From Aquibaculum arenosum (GTDB taxonomy: Bacteria > Pseudomonadota > Alphaproteobacteria > Kiloniellales > DSM-21159): a stretch of 64,000 bases of DNA. A model generated the notes under the pieces. It had not been told where the DNA came from. It saw only the letters and a program-made list of their open reading frames with translations, and searched no databases. Numbering within the stretch: position 1 is the first letter of the stretch; every line of letters starts with the position of its first letter. Location of the stretch: the NCBI RefSeq assembly GCF_029222965.1, contig NZ_JARHUD010000002.1:1-64000 (forward strand), in the 5' to 3' direction. Positions 53,679 to 62,097 of the stretch are shown here, piece after piece. Both the position numbers and the translations under genes were made by a program.

Positions 53679-54230
53679 CTACTGCATCTGACGGCGGTTG
53701 TATTCGACCTCCGCCTCATCCAGCACCAGTCCCACGAAGATCGTGAAGTCGTCGCCCCTCTGGTCGGAGCGGGCTGGAATGCGCAGTGTCAGTTCGTCGT
53801 TCAGCAGAATGGACGTCTGGTTGCCCTGGAACTCCGCAGTGGCTTGGTAGCCCTCACGCAGCAGGATCTCCGGCGGCCCCTGCTCCTGCTGTTCGCCTAC
53901 AGCGATGAAATAGGCGACATTGGCGCGGTTGTCCTGATTGGCCGGACCGCGTGCCGCGGAAATCTGCACCAGCAATTCCGTCAGGATCGTGCCCTCATCC
54001 TCCTCGTAGATGCAGCCATAGCGCACGTCCTCAATCCGAGCAGTGAAATCCACATCGGTCAGGTCACGACCGCCACCCAGAAAATGCGTCTGCTCCATAG
54101 CATCATCCAGGCCCACCAGTCCGGGGCAGGAACGGACCACATCCGGCCCGTCGTTGCTGCTGCAGGCCGCAAGCAGGAACGGCAACGCCAGTAGGGCAAG
54201 ACGGGTCGGGGCCTTGAAGTTCGCATGCAT
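53679..54230 (-). CDS. Envelope lipoprotein of unknown function
   Basis: A 183-residue protein with a signal peptide and lipobox LLAAC (Cys22). The mature part is mostly strand, with RVRYGC-like IEDVRYGCIYEEDEGTI and LNDELTLRIPARSDQRGDDF. No domain is recognised. Its stop is close to convergent dgcA, and the CDGSH gene lies just upstream, so they may be cotranscribed. Confidence 0.8.
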   Translation of the reverse strand: MHANFKAPTRLALLALPFLLAACSSNDGPDVVRSCPGLVGLDDAMEQTHFLGGGRDLTDVDFTARIEDVRYGCIYEEDEGTILTELLVQISAARGPANQDNRANVAYFIAVGEQQEQGPPEILLREGYQATAEFQGNQTSILLNDELTLRIPARSDQRGDDFTIFVGLVLDEAEVEYNRRQMQ

Positions 54231-54233
54231 GGG

Positions 54234-54488
54234 TCAGCTTCTTTCCGCTCGCAGCTTGGTATGTGTTCCATCACAAAAAGGTCGATCGGCCGTGGACTTG
54301 CAGCCGCAGAGCCACACCTCCCCTTCCCTATCGCACTTCCAGGCGAGCGGCTCCAGCCCCGTGTCTCGATGCGAGCCGTCGCAAAGGGGTTGCTTCTTGG
54401 AGCGTCCGCAGACGCACCAGTAATAAGTGCGCCCCGCCTTGGCAGCGAGGCGATAGGGACCAAATTGTGCTGGAACGGGCTTGCCCAT
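54234..54488 (-). CDS. Double CDGSH iron-sulfur protein
   Basis: An 84-residue protein with two CDGSH-type 2Fe-2S motifs, CVCGRSKKQPLCDGSH and CGCKSTADRPFCDGTH, each with three Cys and one His. The single-chain double motif is the bacterial mitoNEET-like type. AAGGAG precedes ATG 54488; the longer frame adds no homologous residues. It likely serves redox or cluster transfer. Confidence 0.9.
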   Translation of the reverse strand: MGKPVPAQFGPYRLAAKAGRTYYWCVCGRSKKQPLCDGSHRDTGLEPLAWKCDREGEVWLCGCKSTADRPFCDGTHTKLRAERS

Positions 54489-54635
54489 CCGCTCCTTCCT
54501 TTCCGCTGCGGCCTGTATTAGGGTCGCACCCGACCCAACGGGCACTCTAGGCAAGCCCGTTGTGCGGCGCAATGCGCCTCCACGCGCCCCAGCTTGCGTG
54601 GATCGCCATTGCCGTTAGTCGGAGATGAAGTCTGA

Positions 54636-55592
54636 ATGGTTGTCACGCCCCTGACCCTGGTTCTCGCCAACCCGCGCGGTTTCTGCGCCGGGGTGGAACG
54701 GGCCATCGAGATCGTCGAACGCGCCCTCGATAAGTACGGGCCGCCGGTCTACGTGCGGCATGAGATCGTGCACAATCGTTTCGTTGTAGACCGCCTGCGT
54801 GCCAAGGGCGCCGTGTTTGTCGATGAACTGGAGGCAGTGCCGGACGACCGCCCGGTCATCTTCTCTGCACATGGCGTTCCGAAACAGGTGCCCGCCGAGG
54901 CCCAGCGCCGTGATCTCTTCTTTCTCGATGCCACCTGCCCGCTGGTGAGCAAGGTGCACCGCGAAGCTGAGCGTCACCACAGGGACGGGAGGGAAATCCT
55001 GCTGATCGGCCATCGTGGTCATCCGGAGGTGATCGGGACCATGGGACAACTGCCCAAAGGCGCCATTCGCCTGGTGGAAACAACAAGCGATGCTGAAGCG
55101 CTCACAGTCGCCAACCCCGAGAAGCTTGCCTACGTGACGCAGACGACGCTGTCGGTCGACGACACCGCCTCTATCGTCGCCACACTGCAGCGGCGTTTTC
55201 CTGCCATCGTCGGGCCGGCAAAGCAGGACATCTGTTACGCCACCACCAATCGCCAGGATGCGGTTAAGCGCATCGCCGCGCGCTGTCAGGTGGTGCTTGT
55301 CGTGGGCGCGCCGAATTCCTCCAACTCGAAGCGCCTCGTGGAGGTGGCTGAGCGAGCTGGCTGCCGTTTTGCGGCCCTGGTTGAACGCGCTGCCGACATT
55401 CCGTGGGACGCAATCCGCGCCGACGATACGGTGGGACTGACAGCCGGCGCCTCCGCACCAGAAGCCCTGGTCGAGGAGGTCATAGACGCCTTCCGCGCGC
55501 GTTTCGACGTCTCTCTCGTTGACGGCGTGGGCCCGCGCGAAGATATCCACTTCAAGCTCCCGCGTGCGCTCACCGATTCGGACGCCGCCTGA
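54636..55592 (+). CDS. ispH: 4-hydroxy-3-methylbut-2-enyl diphosphate reductase
   Basis: A 318-residue 4Fe-4S enzyme, the last step of the MEP isoprenoid pathway. Three cluster cysteines lie in [25 protein letters not shown] and [14 protein letters not shown]; the substrate site SSNSKRL and [15 protein letters not shown] are present. It heads ispH-thrB-rnhA, a common alphaproteobacterial order. Confidence 0.97.
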   Translation: MVVTPLTLVLANPRGFCAGVERAIEIVERALDKYGPPVYVRHEIVHNRFVVDRLRAKGAVFVDELEAVPDDRPVIFSAHGVPKQVPAEAQRRDLFFLDATCPLVSKVHREAERHHRDGREILLIGHRGHPEVIGTMGQLPKGAIRLVETTSDAEALTVANPEKLAYVTQTTLSVDDTASIVATLQRRFPAIVGPAKQDICYATTNRQDAVKRIAARCQVVLVVGAPNSSNSKRLVEVAERAGCRFAALVERAADIPWDAIRADDTVGLTAGASAPEALVEEVIDAFRARFDVSLVDGVGPREDIHFKLPRALTDSDAA

Positions 55593-55623
55593 ACCCGCCT
55601 CTCGGATCAATCAGACCCCCTTC

Positions 55624-56586
55624 ATGGCCGTATATACGGAAGTCCCCCCCGAGGAACTCGAAGCGTTCCTCACCTGCTACGGCCTCGGCCCGGCTCTGAC
55701 CTTCAAGGGCATCGCGGAAGGGGTGGAGAACTCCAACTTCCTGCTGGAGACCCCGCAGGGTCGCTACATTCTCACGCTCTATGAGAAGCGCGTAGCGCGG
55801 GACGATCTGCCGTTCTTCCTGGGCCTGATGGAGCATCTGGCCTCGCGCGGCATCGCCTGTCCCACCCCACTTCACGCCGAGGATGGCGCCATTCTGCACG
55901 AACTGGCGGGGCGGCCCGCCGCCATGGTCACCTTCCTCGAGGGGCTTTGGCCTCGGCGCATCCATCCCTTTCATTGCCAAGAGCTCGGCACGCATCTCGC
56001 CCGGCTCCATCTGGCCGGCGGCGACTTCCCACTTTCACGCCCGAACAATCTTTCGGTGACCGGCTGGCGCCCGCTTTACGAGGCCTGCCGGTCGCGTGCA
56101 GATGAGGTGGTGCCCGGTCTTGCCCTGGAACTGGGCAATGAATTGGCTTTCCTGGAAGCGCACTGGCCGCAAGACCTACCGGCCGGCGTGATCCACGCTG
56201 ACCTCTTTCCGGACAATGTGTTCTTTCGCGAAGAGAAGTTGACCGGCCTGATCGACTTCTATTTTGCCTGCAACGACTTCTATGCCTACGACCTGGCGAT
56301 CTGCCTGAACGCCTGGTGCTTCGAGCCGGATGGCGCCTTCAACGCCACCAAGGCGCGTCTCTTGCTGGCCGCCTACCGGAACGTCCGCCCCTTCTCCGGC
56401 GCCGAACTGGACGCCTTGCCGCTTTTGGCGCGCGGTGCCTCGCTGCGCTTTCACCTGACGCGCCTCTACGACTGGCTGAACCACCCGGAAGGCGCTTTCG
56501 TGCAGCCCAAGGATCCGCGCGAGTACCTGGATAAGCTGCGTTTTCACCAGCAGGTGCGCGGTCCTGGCGCCTACGGCCTGGATTGA
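55624..56586 (+). CDS. thrB: Homoserine kinase (ThrB type II)
   Basis: A 320-residue aminoglycoside-phosphotransferase-fold kinase of threonine synthesis. [20 protein letters not shown] is the nucleotide region and [20 protein letters not shown], then [18 protein letters not shown] are the catalytic Brenner and DFG-like motifs. ATG 55624 follows ispH by 31 bp. The stop overlaps the rnhA start (TGATG). Confidence 0.94.
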   Translation: MAVYTEVPPEELEAFLTCYGLGPALTFKGIAEGVENSNFLLETPQGRYILTLYEKRVARDDLPFFLGLMEHLASRGIACPTPLHAEDGAILHELAGRPAAMVTFLEGLWPRRIHPFHCQELGTHLARLHLAGGDFPLSRPNNLSVTGWRPLYEACRSRADEVVPGLALELGNELAFLEAHWPQDLPAGVIHADLFPDNVFFREEKLTGLIDFYFACNDFYAYDLAICLNAWCFEPDGAFNATKARLLLAAYRNVRPFSGAELDALPLLARGASLRFHLTRLYDWLNHPEGAFVQPKDPREYLDKLRFHQQVRGPGAYGLD

Positions 56587-57029
56587 TGGGCGAGCCGGAC
56601 CTGATCGAAGCCTTCACCGATGGCGCCTGCAGCGGCAATCCCGGTCCCGGAGGGTGGGGAGCCGTGCTGCGCTGGCGCGGGCATGAGCGGGAAATTTCTG
56701 GCGGCGAGGCTGACACCACCAACAATCGCATGGAGTTGATGGCCGCGATTGCCGCGCTGGAAGCCCTGAAGCGGCCCAGCCGGATCGCCATCACCACTGA
56801 CAGCGTCTACCTGCGCGACGGTATCATGAAATGGGTTGCGGGTTGGCAGCGCAACGGCTGGAAGACGGCCGCAAAGAAACCGGTCAAGAACCGCGATTTA
56901 TGGGAGCGGCTTGTCACTGCCGCCGAACCCCACCAAGTGGAATGGCATTGGGTCAAGGGCCACGCCGGCCACCCGGAGAACGAACGGGCCGACGCACTGG
57001 CCCGGGCGGCGATGCCCGAGAGGGATTGA
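56586..57029 (+). CDS. rnhA: Ribonuclease HI
   Basis: A 147-residue endonuclease removing RNA from RNA-DNA hybrids. Active-site residues lie in [20 protein letters not shown] (Asp), [13 protein letters not shown] (Glu), [12 protein letters not shown] (Asp) and [15 protein letters not shown] (His and Asp). It overlaps the thrB stop by one base. Length is standard. Confidence 0.97.
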   Translation: MGEPDLIEAFTDGACSGNPGPGGWGAVLRWRGHEREISGGEADTTNNRMELMAAIAALEALKRPSRIAITTDSVYLRDGIMKWVAGWQRNGWKTAAKKPVKNRDLWERLVTAAEPHQVEWHWVKGHAGHPENERADALARAAMPERD

Positions 57030-57091
57030 GCGAACAGTCTCTTCACCCTGCGGTGCCGTGTGACGCCTGCCTTACTGTTTGGAGTAACTGC

Positions 57092-57598
57092 GTGCGCAAA
57101 AGCGTGATGGAACCGAATCCCGAAGCCGAAAGCGACGACACGCCGTTGTTCGTCGACCTGGCGCTGTTCGACGGTATCGTGGTGCGGCGGGTCATCGCCT
57201 ACGGCATCGACGTTCTGCTGCTCGCCGTCCTGGGCGGAATAGCCGCCCTCTTGCTGGGTTTTCTGGGGCTCCTCACCTTCGGCCTCATCTCGCCGCTCAG
57301 CGTATTCCTGCTGGCGCTTCTGCCGGTGCTCTATCACGCCGGACTGATGACCGCCTACGGAGGCACGCCGGGTATGTCGATCTGCGACCTCACGGTACGC
57401 AGCGTTCTCGACGGCCGGCCACCGGAAGCCTTGCAGGCCACTGTCATGACGGTACTCTTCTTCCTCAGCGTTGCGGCCACAGGATGGCTCATCCTGATCG
57501 TGGCGCTCTTCAATCAACGGCGACGGACCATGCACGACTACTTCTCCGGCACCATTGTCCTCCGTCGAAGCCGGCTCGATACGGAAGCGGGTCTTTAG
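57092..57598 (+). CDS. RDD-family membrane protein
   Basis: A 168-residue membrane protein. RRVIAYGIDVLLLAVLGGIA carries the R-x-x-D-type first helix, and two further hydrophobic segments follow; QRRRTMHDYFSGTIVLRRSR is the conserved end. Some RDD proteins are Na+/H+ antiporters; most are uncharacterised. GTG 57092 is chosen for GGAG seven bases upstream; ATG 57107 is the alternative. Confidence 0.82.
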   Translation: MRKSVMEPNPEAESDDTPLFVDLALFDGIVVRRVIAYGIDVLLLAVLGGIAALLLGFLGLLTFGLISPLSVFLLALLPVLYHAGLMTAYGGTPGMSICDLTVRSVLDGRPPEALQATVMTVLFFLSVAATGWLILIVALFNQRRRTMHDYFSGTIVLRRSRLDTEAGL

Positions 57599-57615
57599 GA
57601 CTTAGCGAGGGGTTC

Positions 57616-58401
57616 ATGCCACACGATCCCTCCGATCCCCCCTCCCGGTCCCCTTCTGGGTCGGGGCTCGTACCGCCGGAGCAGGGCATCGACCGGCCGC
57701 AGTTCTTTCTGCTAACCACGGAAGGGCCCTGCCCCTATCTCCCGGACCGGACCGAGCGCAAGCTGATCACGGAACTGCATGGCCCGAAAGCCGGCAGCCA
57801 ACACAGTCGCCTGTCGCGAGCCGGATTCCGCCGCAGTCATCGTTTTGCCTATCGTCCGGCCTGCCGCGGCTGCGAGGCTTGCGTAGCCGTGCGCATCGCA
57901 GCGGATCGTTTCACGCCCTCGCGGTCGCAAGAGCGTATACTGCGCCGCAATCGGGACCTCTCGGTACATATCGGGGCATCCCAGGCCACGACTGAGCAGT
58001 ACCGCCTTTTCGAGCGGTACCTGCTGTCCCGCCACGCCGACGGCGAAATGGCCGGCATGTCAGCCGAAGATTATCGGGCAATGGTCGAGGACAGTGCTGT
58101 GGCCAGCAGTCTCGTCAGCTTCCGCGACCCACAGGGAGTCCTGGTGGCGGTCTGTCTCGTGGACTGGCTGGATGACGGCGCCTCTGCGGTCTACAGCTTC
58201 TTCGATCCCGCACAACATCGCCGCAGCCTGGGGAGTCACTGCATCCTCTGGCTGGTGGAGGCGTGCCGGGAGCGCAATCTGCCCTACCTCTATCTCGGCT
58301 ACTGGATCGCCGGCTCGCCGAAGATGGACTACAAGGCCCGCTTCGGAGCGCTGGAAGGCCTCACTGCTCGCGGGTGGGAGCGCTTCGAGGCAAGCAGTTG
58401 A
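57616..58401 (+). CDS. bpt: Aspartate/glutamate leucyltransferase (Bpt)
   Basis: A 261-residue aminoacyl-tRNA-protein transferase of the bacterial N-degron pathway, adding Leu to N-terminal Asp/Glu so that ClpS-ClpAP can degrade the protein. CPYLPDRTERKLITELHG, HRFAYRPACRGCEACVAVRI and SFFDPAQHRRSLGSHCILWL, then LYLGYWIAGSPKMDYKARF are the ATE family blocks. It lies 17 bp after the RDD gene, on the same strand. Confidence 0.93.
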   Translation: MPHDPSDPPSRSPSGSGLVPPEQGIDRPQFFLLTTEGPCPYLPDRTERKLITELHGPKAGSQHSRLSRAGFRRSHRFAYRPACRGCEACVAVRIAADRFTPSRSQERILRRNRDLSVHIGASQATTEQYRLFERYLLSRHADGEMAGMSAEDYRAMVEDSAVASSLVSFRDPQGVLVAVCLVDWLDDGASAVYSFFDPAQHRRSLGSHCILWLVEACRERNLPYLYLGYWIAGSPKMDYKARFGALEGLTARGWERFEASS

Positions 58402-58557
58402 ACGCAAATTCGCTTTCGTCGCAAAGTCGCATTCGCTATCAATGCCTTCGTTTTCGCCAAGACCCTGATCGCCCGAGGGTCGCAATCGGCCCGAACGCGC
58501 CGATGAGAATTCGCAGCAACAGGCTCGACCCAGCGCAGGGTCGAGGGGGAAAAGCGA

Positions 58558-59103
58558 GTGCATCTTATACGCCTACTGGTGAGCGGCATCGACTGGATCA
58601 ACGAGTGGGTCGGCCGGGGCACAGCTTGGCTAATGCTGGCCCTGGTGCTCGTGGCCTTCGTCGTCGTGGTGCTGCGCTATGTCTTCGCCCTTGGCTGGGT
58701 GTGGATGCAGGAATCCTTCGTCTGGCTGCACGGCGCCGTCTTCATGCTGGGCGCCGGCTACACGCTGCTCCACAACGGGCACGTCCGGGTCGATATTTTC
58801 TATCGTACTGCCTCTCCGCGCTTCAAAGCCTGGGTGGATATCTTCGGAACACTCTTCCTGCTCGCGCCCATGACGCTCGTGGTGCTCTACTACAGCGAGG
58901 GTTTCGTCATGCGCTCCTGGGGCCGACTTGAAGGCTCCAGTGAAGCCGGAGGGCTGCCCGGTCTCTTCTTGCTGAAAACAGTCATTCCCATCTTCTGCGT
59001 CCTGATGCTTCTGCAGGGTCTCTCCCTGCTCGGCCGCTCCGTTCTCGTCCTCTGCGGCGACCAGCGCTATGCCCCGCCAGAAGATAACAGCGAGGCTTTC
59101 TGA
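58558..59103 (+). CDS. dctQ: TRAP transporter small permease (DctQ)
   Basis: A 181-residue inner-membrane protein with four helices (GRGTAWLMLALVLVAFVVVV, then YVFALGWVWMQESFVWLHGA). The DctQ sequence GYTLLHNGHVRVDIFY is characteristic. GTG 58558 follows a G/A-rich ribosome site. Together with DctM, three bases downstream, it forms the TRAP membrane unit. Confidence 0.9.
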   Translation: MHLIRLLVSGIDWINEWVGRGTAWLMLALVLVAFVVVVLRYVFALGWVWMQESFVWLHGAVFMLGAGYTLLHNGHVRVDIFYRTASPRFKAWVDIFGTLFLLAPMTLVVLYYSEGFVMRSWGRLEGSSEAGGLPGLFLLKTVIPIFCVLMLLQGLSLLGRSVLVLCGDQRYAPPEDNSEAF

Positions 59104-59106
59104 CCC

Positions 59107-60702
59107 ATGGATCCGGCCCTGCTCGGGGAGGTCCTGAGCCTCCTGATGTTTGCGACCGCCTGCGTGCTGCTGCTGCTGGGTTTCCCGGTTGCCTTTACAC
59201 TGGGCGGCACCGCCCTGCTGTTCTTCGCCATCGGCTACGGGGTGGACATCGTCCGTCTCGCCGACCTGGGCGCTCTGCCCAATCGCTACTTCGGCGTAAT
59301 GACCAATTACGTGCTGGTGGCGGTGCCGCTGTTCGTTTTCATGGGGGTGATGCTGGAGCGCTCGCGCATCGCTGAAGCGCTCCTGGAAACCATGGGGATG
59401 CTCTTCGGCCGCTTACGCGGCGGCCTGGGAGTGTCTGTGGTCCTGGTGGGCATGCTGCTCGCCGCCTCGACCGGCATCGTGGGTGCGACAGTCATCACCA
59501 TGGGGCTGCTCAGCCTGCCGGTGATGATCAACAACGGCTATGACAAGCGCCTCGCCACAGGCGCGATCTGCGCCTCCGGGACACTGGGACAGATCATCCC
59601 GCCCTCCATCGTGCTGGTGCTGCTGGGCGACATCCTGCAGGGCGCCGCGCAGCAGGCGCGTAACACGCTGATGGCCCAGGGTGTCTATGACGTCATCGTC
59701 CCGCCGGTGAATGTCTTGGACCTCTTTGCCGGCGCGCTGCTCCCCGGCCTGATGCTGGTCGGCCTCTACATCGCCTGGATCCTGATCAAAGCGGCGATCC
59801 ACCCACAGAGCGCTCCGCCCATCGATATCCAGGTGGATCGCCGCGAACTGCGGCGGCGCCTGCTGCGCGTGCTCATGCCGCCTGCGGTCCTGATCCTGGC
59901 CGTGCTTGGCTCCATTCTGGTCGGTGCCGCACCGCCGACGGAGGCGGCCGCGGTGGGCGCCATCGGCGCCACCCTTCTGGCTGGTCTCGCCATCGCCGAG
60001 AAGGAAGGCCGCTCGCCCAAGCCGATCTACTGGACCGGCATCGCCATCGTGGTGATCGTGCTGGCCCGCATCTTCCTCAATCTGAACTTCCAGCGCAGTG
60101 AAGTGGCGGTGACCACTTACATCAGTGTGGCCGTGGTGACGCTTGCGGTGATGGTCGTGGCCTATGGCGTCAGCTTTGCGCTGCTGCGCACATGGCGGAA
60201 CGGCATTCTGCGCGAGGTCATGCGATCGTCCATGCAGATCACGGTGATGGTCTTCATCATTCTGCTGGGCGCATCGATCTTCAGCCTCGTGTTCCGTTCG
60301 CTCGGCGGCGAAAAGATCGTCCACGACGTGCTGTCGTCCCTGCCCGGCGGTGCGTTCGGCGCTACGCTGGCGGTGATGGCGCTGATGTTCTTTCTGGGCT
60401 TCTTCCTGGATTACATCGAGATCATCTTCGTGGTGGTGCCCATCGTTGGGCCCATCCTGCTGATTATGGGTGTTGATCCCATCTGGCTGGGGGTGATGAT
60501 GTCGATCAATCTGCAGATGAGCTTCTTGACCCCACCCTTCGGCTTCGCGCTTTTCTACCTCCGCGGTGTGGCGCCACCGAGCGTCAGCACGATGGATATC
60601 TACCGCGGCATCGTCCCCTTCGTCTTTATCCAGCTGCTTGGCCTGGCCTTGCTCTGGCAGTTCCCCGACATCGCCACCTGGCTGCCTTCTGTGGTGCGAT
60701 AG
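59107..60702 (+). CDS. dctM: TRAP transporter large permease (DctM)
   Basis: A 531-residue polytopic Na+-coupled permease with about 12 helices. VAVPLFVFMGVMLERSRIAE, GIVGATVITMGLLSLPVMIN and CASGTLGQIIPPSIVLVLLG are DctM hallmarks, and a second inverted half has FLDYIEIIFVVVPIVGPILL. The length exceeds the usual 430, with an added cytoplasmic/membrane region near residues 210-370, the fused-type DctM. The substrate protein is encoded convergently. Confidence 0.93.
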   Translation: MDPALLGEVLSLLMFATACVLLLLGFPVAFTLGGTALLFFAIGYGVDIVRLADLGALPNRYFGVMTNYVLVAVPLFVFMGVMLERSRIAEALLETMGMLFGRLRGGLGVSVVLVGMLLAASTGIVGATVITMGLLSLPVMINNGYDKRLATGAICASGTLGQIIPPSIVLVLLGDILQGAAQQARNTLMAQGVYDVIVPPVNVLDLFAGALLPGLMLVGLYIAWILIKAAIHPQSAPPIDIQVDRRELRRRLLRVLMPPAVLILAVLGSILVGAAPPTEAAAVGAIGATLLAGLAIAEKEGRSPKPIYWTGIAIVVIVLARIFLNLNFQRSEVAVTTYISVAVVTLAVMVVAYGVSFALLRTWRNGILREVMRSSMQITVMVFIILLGASIFSLVFRSLGGEKIVHDVLSSLPGGAFGATLAVMALMFFLGFFLDYIEIIFVVVPIVGPILLIMGVDPIWLGVMMSINLQMSFLTPPFGFALFYLRGVAPPSVSTMDIYRGIVPFVFIQLLGLALLWQFPDIATWLPSVVR

Positions 60703-60769
60703 AGCCGAACCAACGCGTCGTGCCGAGTGGTACACACAAGCGCTCCGATCATTCATGAGCGCAAAGAAG

Positions 60770-60803
60770 AAGCCCCTCTCCCAGAGTCGGAGAGGGGCTT
60801 TTC
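60770..60803. terminator. Bidirectional terminator between dctM and dctP
   Basis: AAGCCCCTCTC (60770-60780) pairs perfectly with GAGAGGGGCTT (60790-60800), nine-base loop. TTTT follows on the plus strand and the A-rich left side (AAAGAAGAAG) gives a T-rich run on the minus strand, so it can stop both convergent genes. Confidence 0.9.
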
Positions 60804-60848
60804 CTATTGAACAGTTGCAGAAAGCAACTGTTTCCGTGGTGCTGAGAC

Positions 60849-61967
60849 TCAGCCTTCCGAGGGCTGCGAGAACTGGTAGTCCAGGGCACGGGCCTGCATG
60901 AAGGCGCTCTCGGCGACATTGGCCCAGGGCATGGACTTGGCGCGGAAGGTCAGCATGGAGTCATAAACCCGGCGAGACAGCGGATCGGCCTCGGCCAGCC
61001 CGTCCAATACGTCGCGGCTCAATTCTGCGAGCCCGGTCAGCGTCTCGTCGGTGAAGCGACGCAGTTGCACGTCGTGCTCATTGACCATCTCGGCCAGGGC
61101 ATCGTTGTTGTTGGCCTGGAACTCCGAATAGACGTAGAGGTTGGCGTGGCCGTTCGCTGCCTCGAAGATCGCCTTCTCTGTCTCCGTGAAGCTGTTCCAG
61201 ACATCCAGGTTGATGAAGTTGTCGAGGATCGGGCCCGGCTCCTGCCAACCCGGGTAATAGTAGAGCCAGCCACTGCGATGCATACCGAGCGCCAGGTCAT
61301 TGTAGGGTGACACCCAGTCGGCAGCGTCCAGTGATCCGGAAGCCATGGCCGGTCCGATTTCGCCGCCCGGCAGGTTCACCACAGCCGCACCGGCCGCGGC
61401 CGCGACCTCGCCACCCAGCCCCGGCAGGCGGAAGCGCAGGCCCCGATAGTCTTCGAGGCTGTTCATCTCCTTGCTGTACCAGCCCGCCATCTGGGTGCCG
61501 GTGCTGCCGGAGAGGAAGAACTTTGAGTTCATCTGGGAATAGGCCTCGTCGGCGAGCGCCTGTCCGCCGCCAAACTTCATCCAGGCGGTCATTTCCACGG
61601 CGGTAAGACCGAAAGGCACACCGGCAATGAACTCAGTGGAAGGTACCTTGCCCTTCCAGTAGTAGGGAGCGCCATGCCCCATATCGATGGTGCCGGACTC
61701 AACCGCATCGATGGTCTCGAACGGCGGCACGATCTCGCCGCCACCAAAGACCTCGATCTCGATCGCGCCGTCGGAAAGCTTGTTCACGGTCTCGGCGAGG
61801 AAGTTGGCGCCGGTGCCCAGGCCCGGGAAGTTCTTGGGCCAAGTGGTCTGCATGCGCAGCCGCTTCACGCCCTGCGCAATCGCCGGCTTCGGCAGGCTGG
61901 ACGCGGCGACAAGACCGGTCGCAGCACCGCCAAGCGCCGCCCCGGTGAGAAACTTACGTCGGTTCAT
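60849..61967 (-). CDS. dctP: TRAP transporter substrate-binding protein (DctP)
   Basis: A 372-residue periplasmic binding protein with a twin-arginine signal (MNRRKFLTGAALGGAATGLV) cleaved after AIA. RLRMQTTWPKNFPGLGTGAN begins the mature part; WYSKEMNSLEDYRGLRFRLP and GGEIGPAMASGSLDAADWVS are the family ligand-binding blocks of the alpha-keto/monocarboxylate type. ATG 61967 has GGGAG upstream. It serves the convergent DctQM. Confidence 0.92.
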   Translation of the reverse strand: MNRRKFLTGAALGGAATGLVAASSLPKPAIAQGVKRLRMQTTWPKNFPGLGTGANFLAETVNKLSDGAIEIEVFGGGEIVPPFETIDAVESGTIDMGHGAPYYWKGKVPSTEFIAGVPFGLTAVEMTAWMKFGGGQALADEAYSQMNSKFFLSGSTGTQMAGWYSKEMNSLEDYRGLRFRLPGLGGEVAAAAGAAVVNLPGGEIGPAMASGSLDAADWVSPYNDLALGMHRSGWLYYYPGWQEPGPILDNFINLDVWNSFTETEKAIFEAANGHANLYVYSEFQANNNDALAEMVNEHDVQLRRFTDETLTGLAELSRDVLDGLAEADPLSRRVYDSMLTFRAKSMPWANVAESAFMQARALDYQFSQPSEG

Positions 61968-62097
61968 TTGCACTCCCTTTCATTGCTTATGCTTCCCGAA
62001 GGCTGCGCGCAATCCACCGACCGCCCGCGTTCCTATCGAGCCTACGCGAACCCTACTATAGGTTAGCGCCCTGTGCCGCACTTTTTCATGCGTGCTC

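Noticed and set aside
54615-55610. 331-codon minus-strand frame
   Set aside because: Antisense to ispH, whose three cysteine motifs are all present.
58402-58557. Small gene between bpt and dctQ
   Set aside because: Frames here are short, overlap the dctQ start region and lack a ribosome site or similarity.
59413-60756. 447-codon minus-strand frame
   Set aside because: Antisense to dctM; rich in His, Gln and Asp with no recognisable domain.
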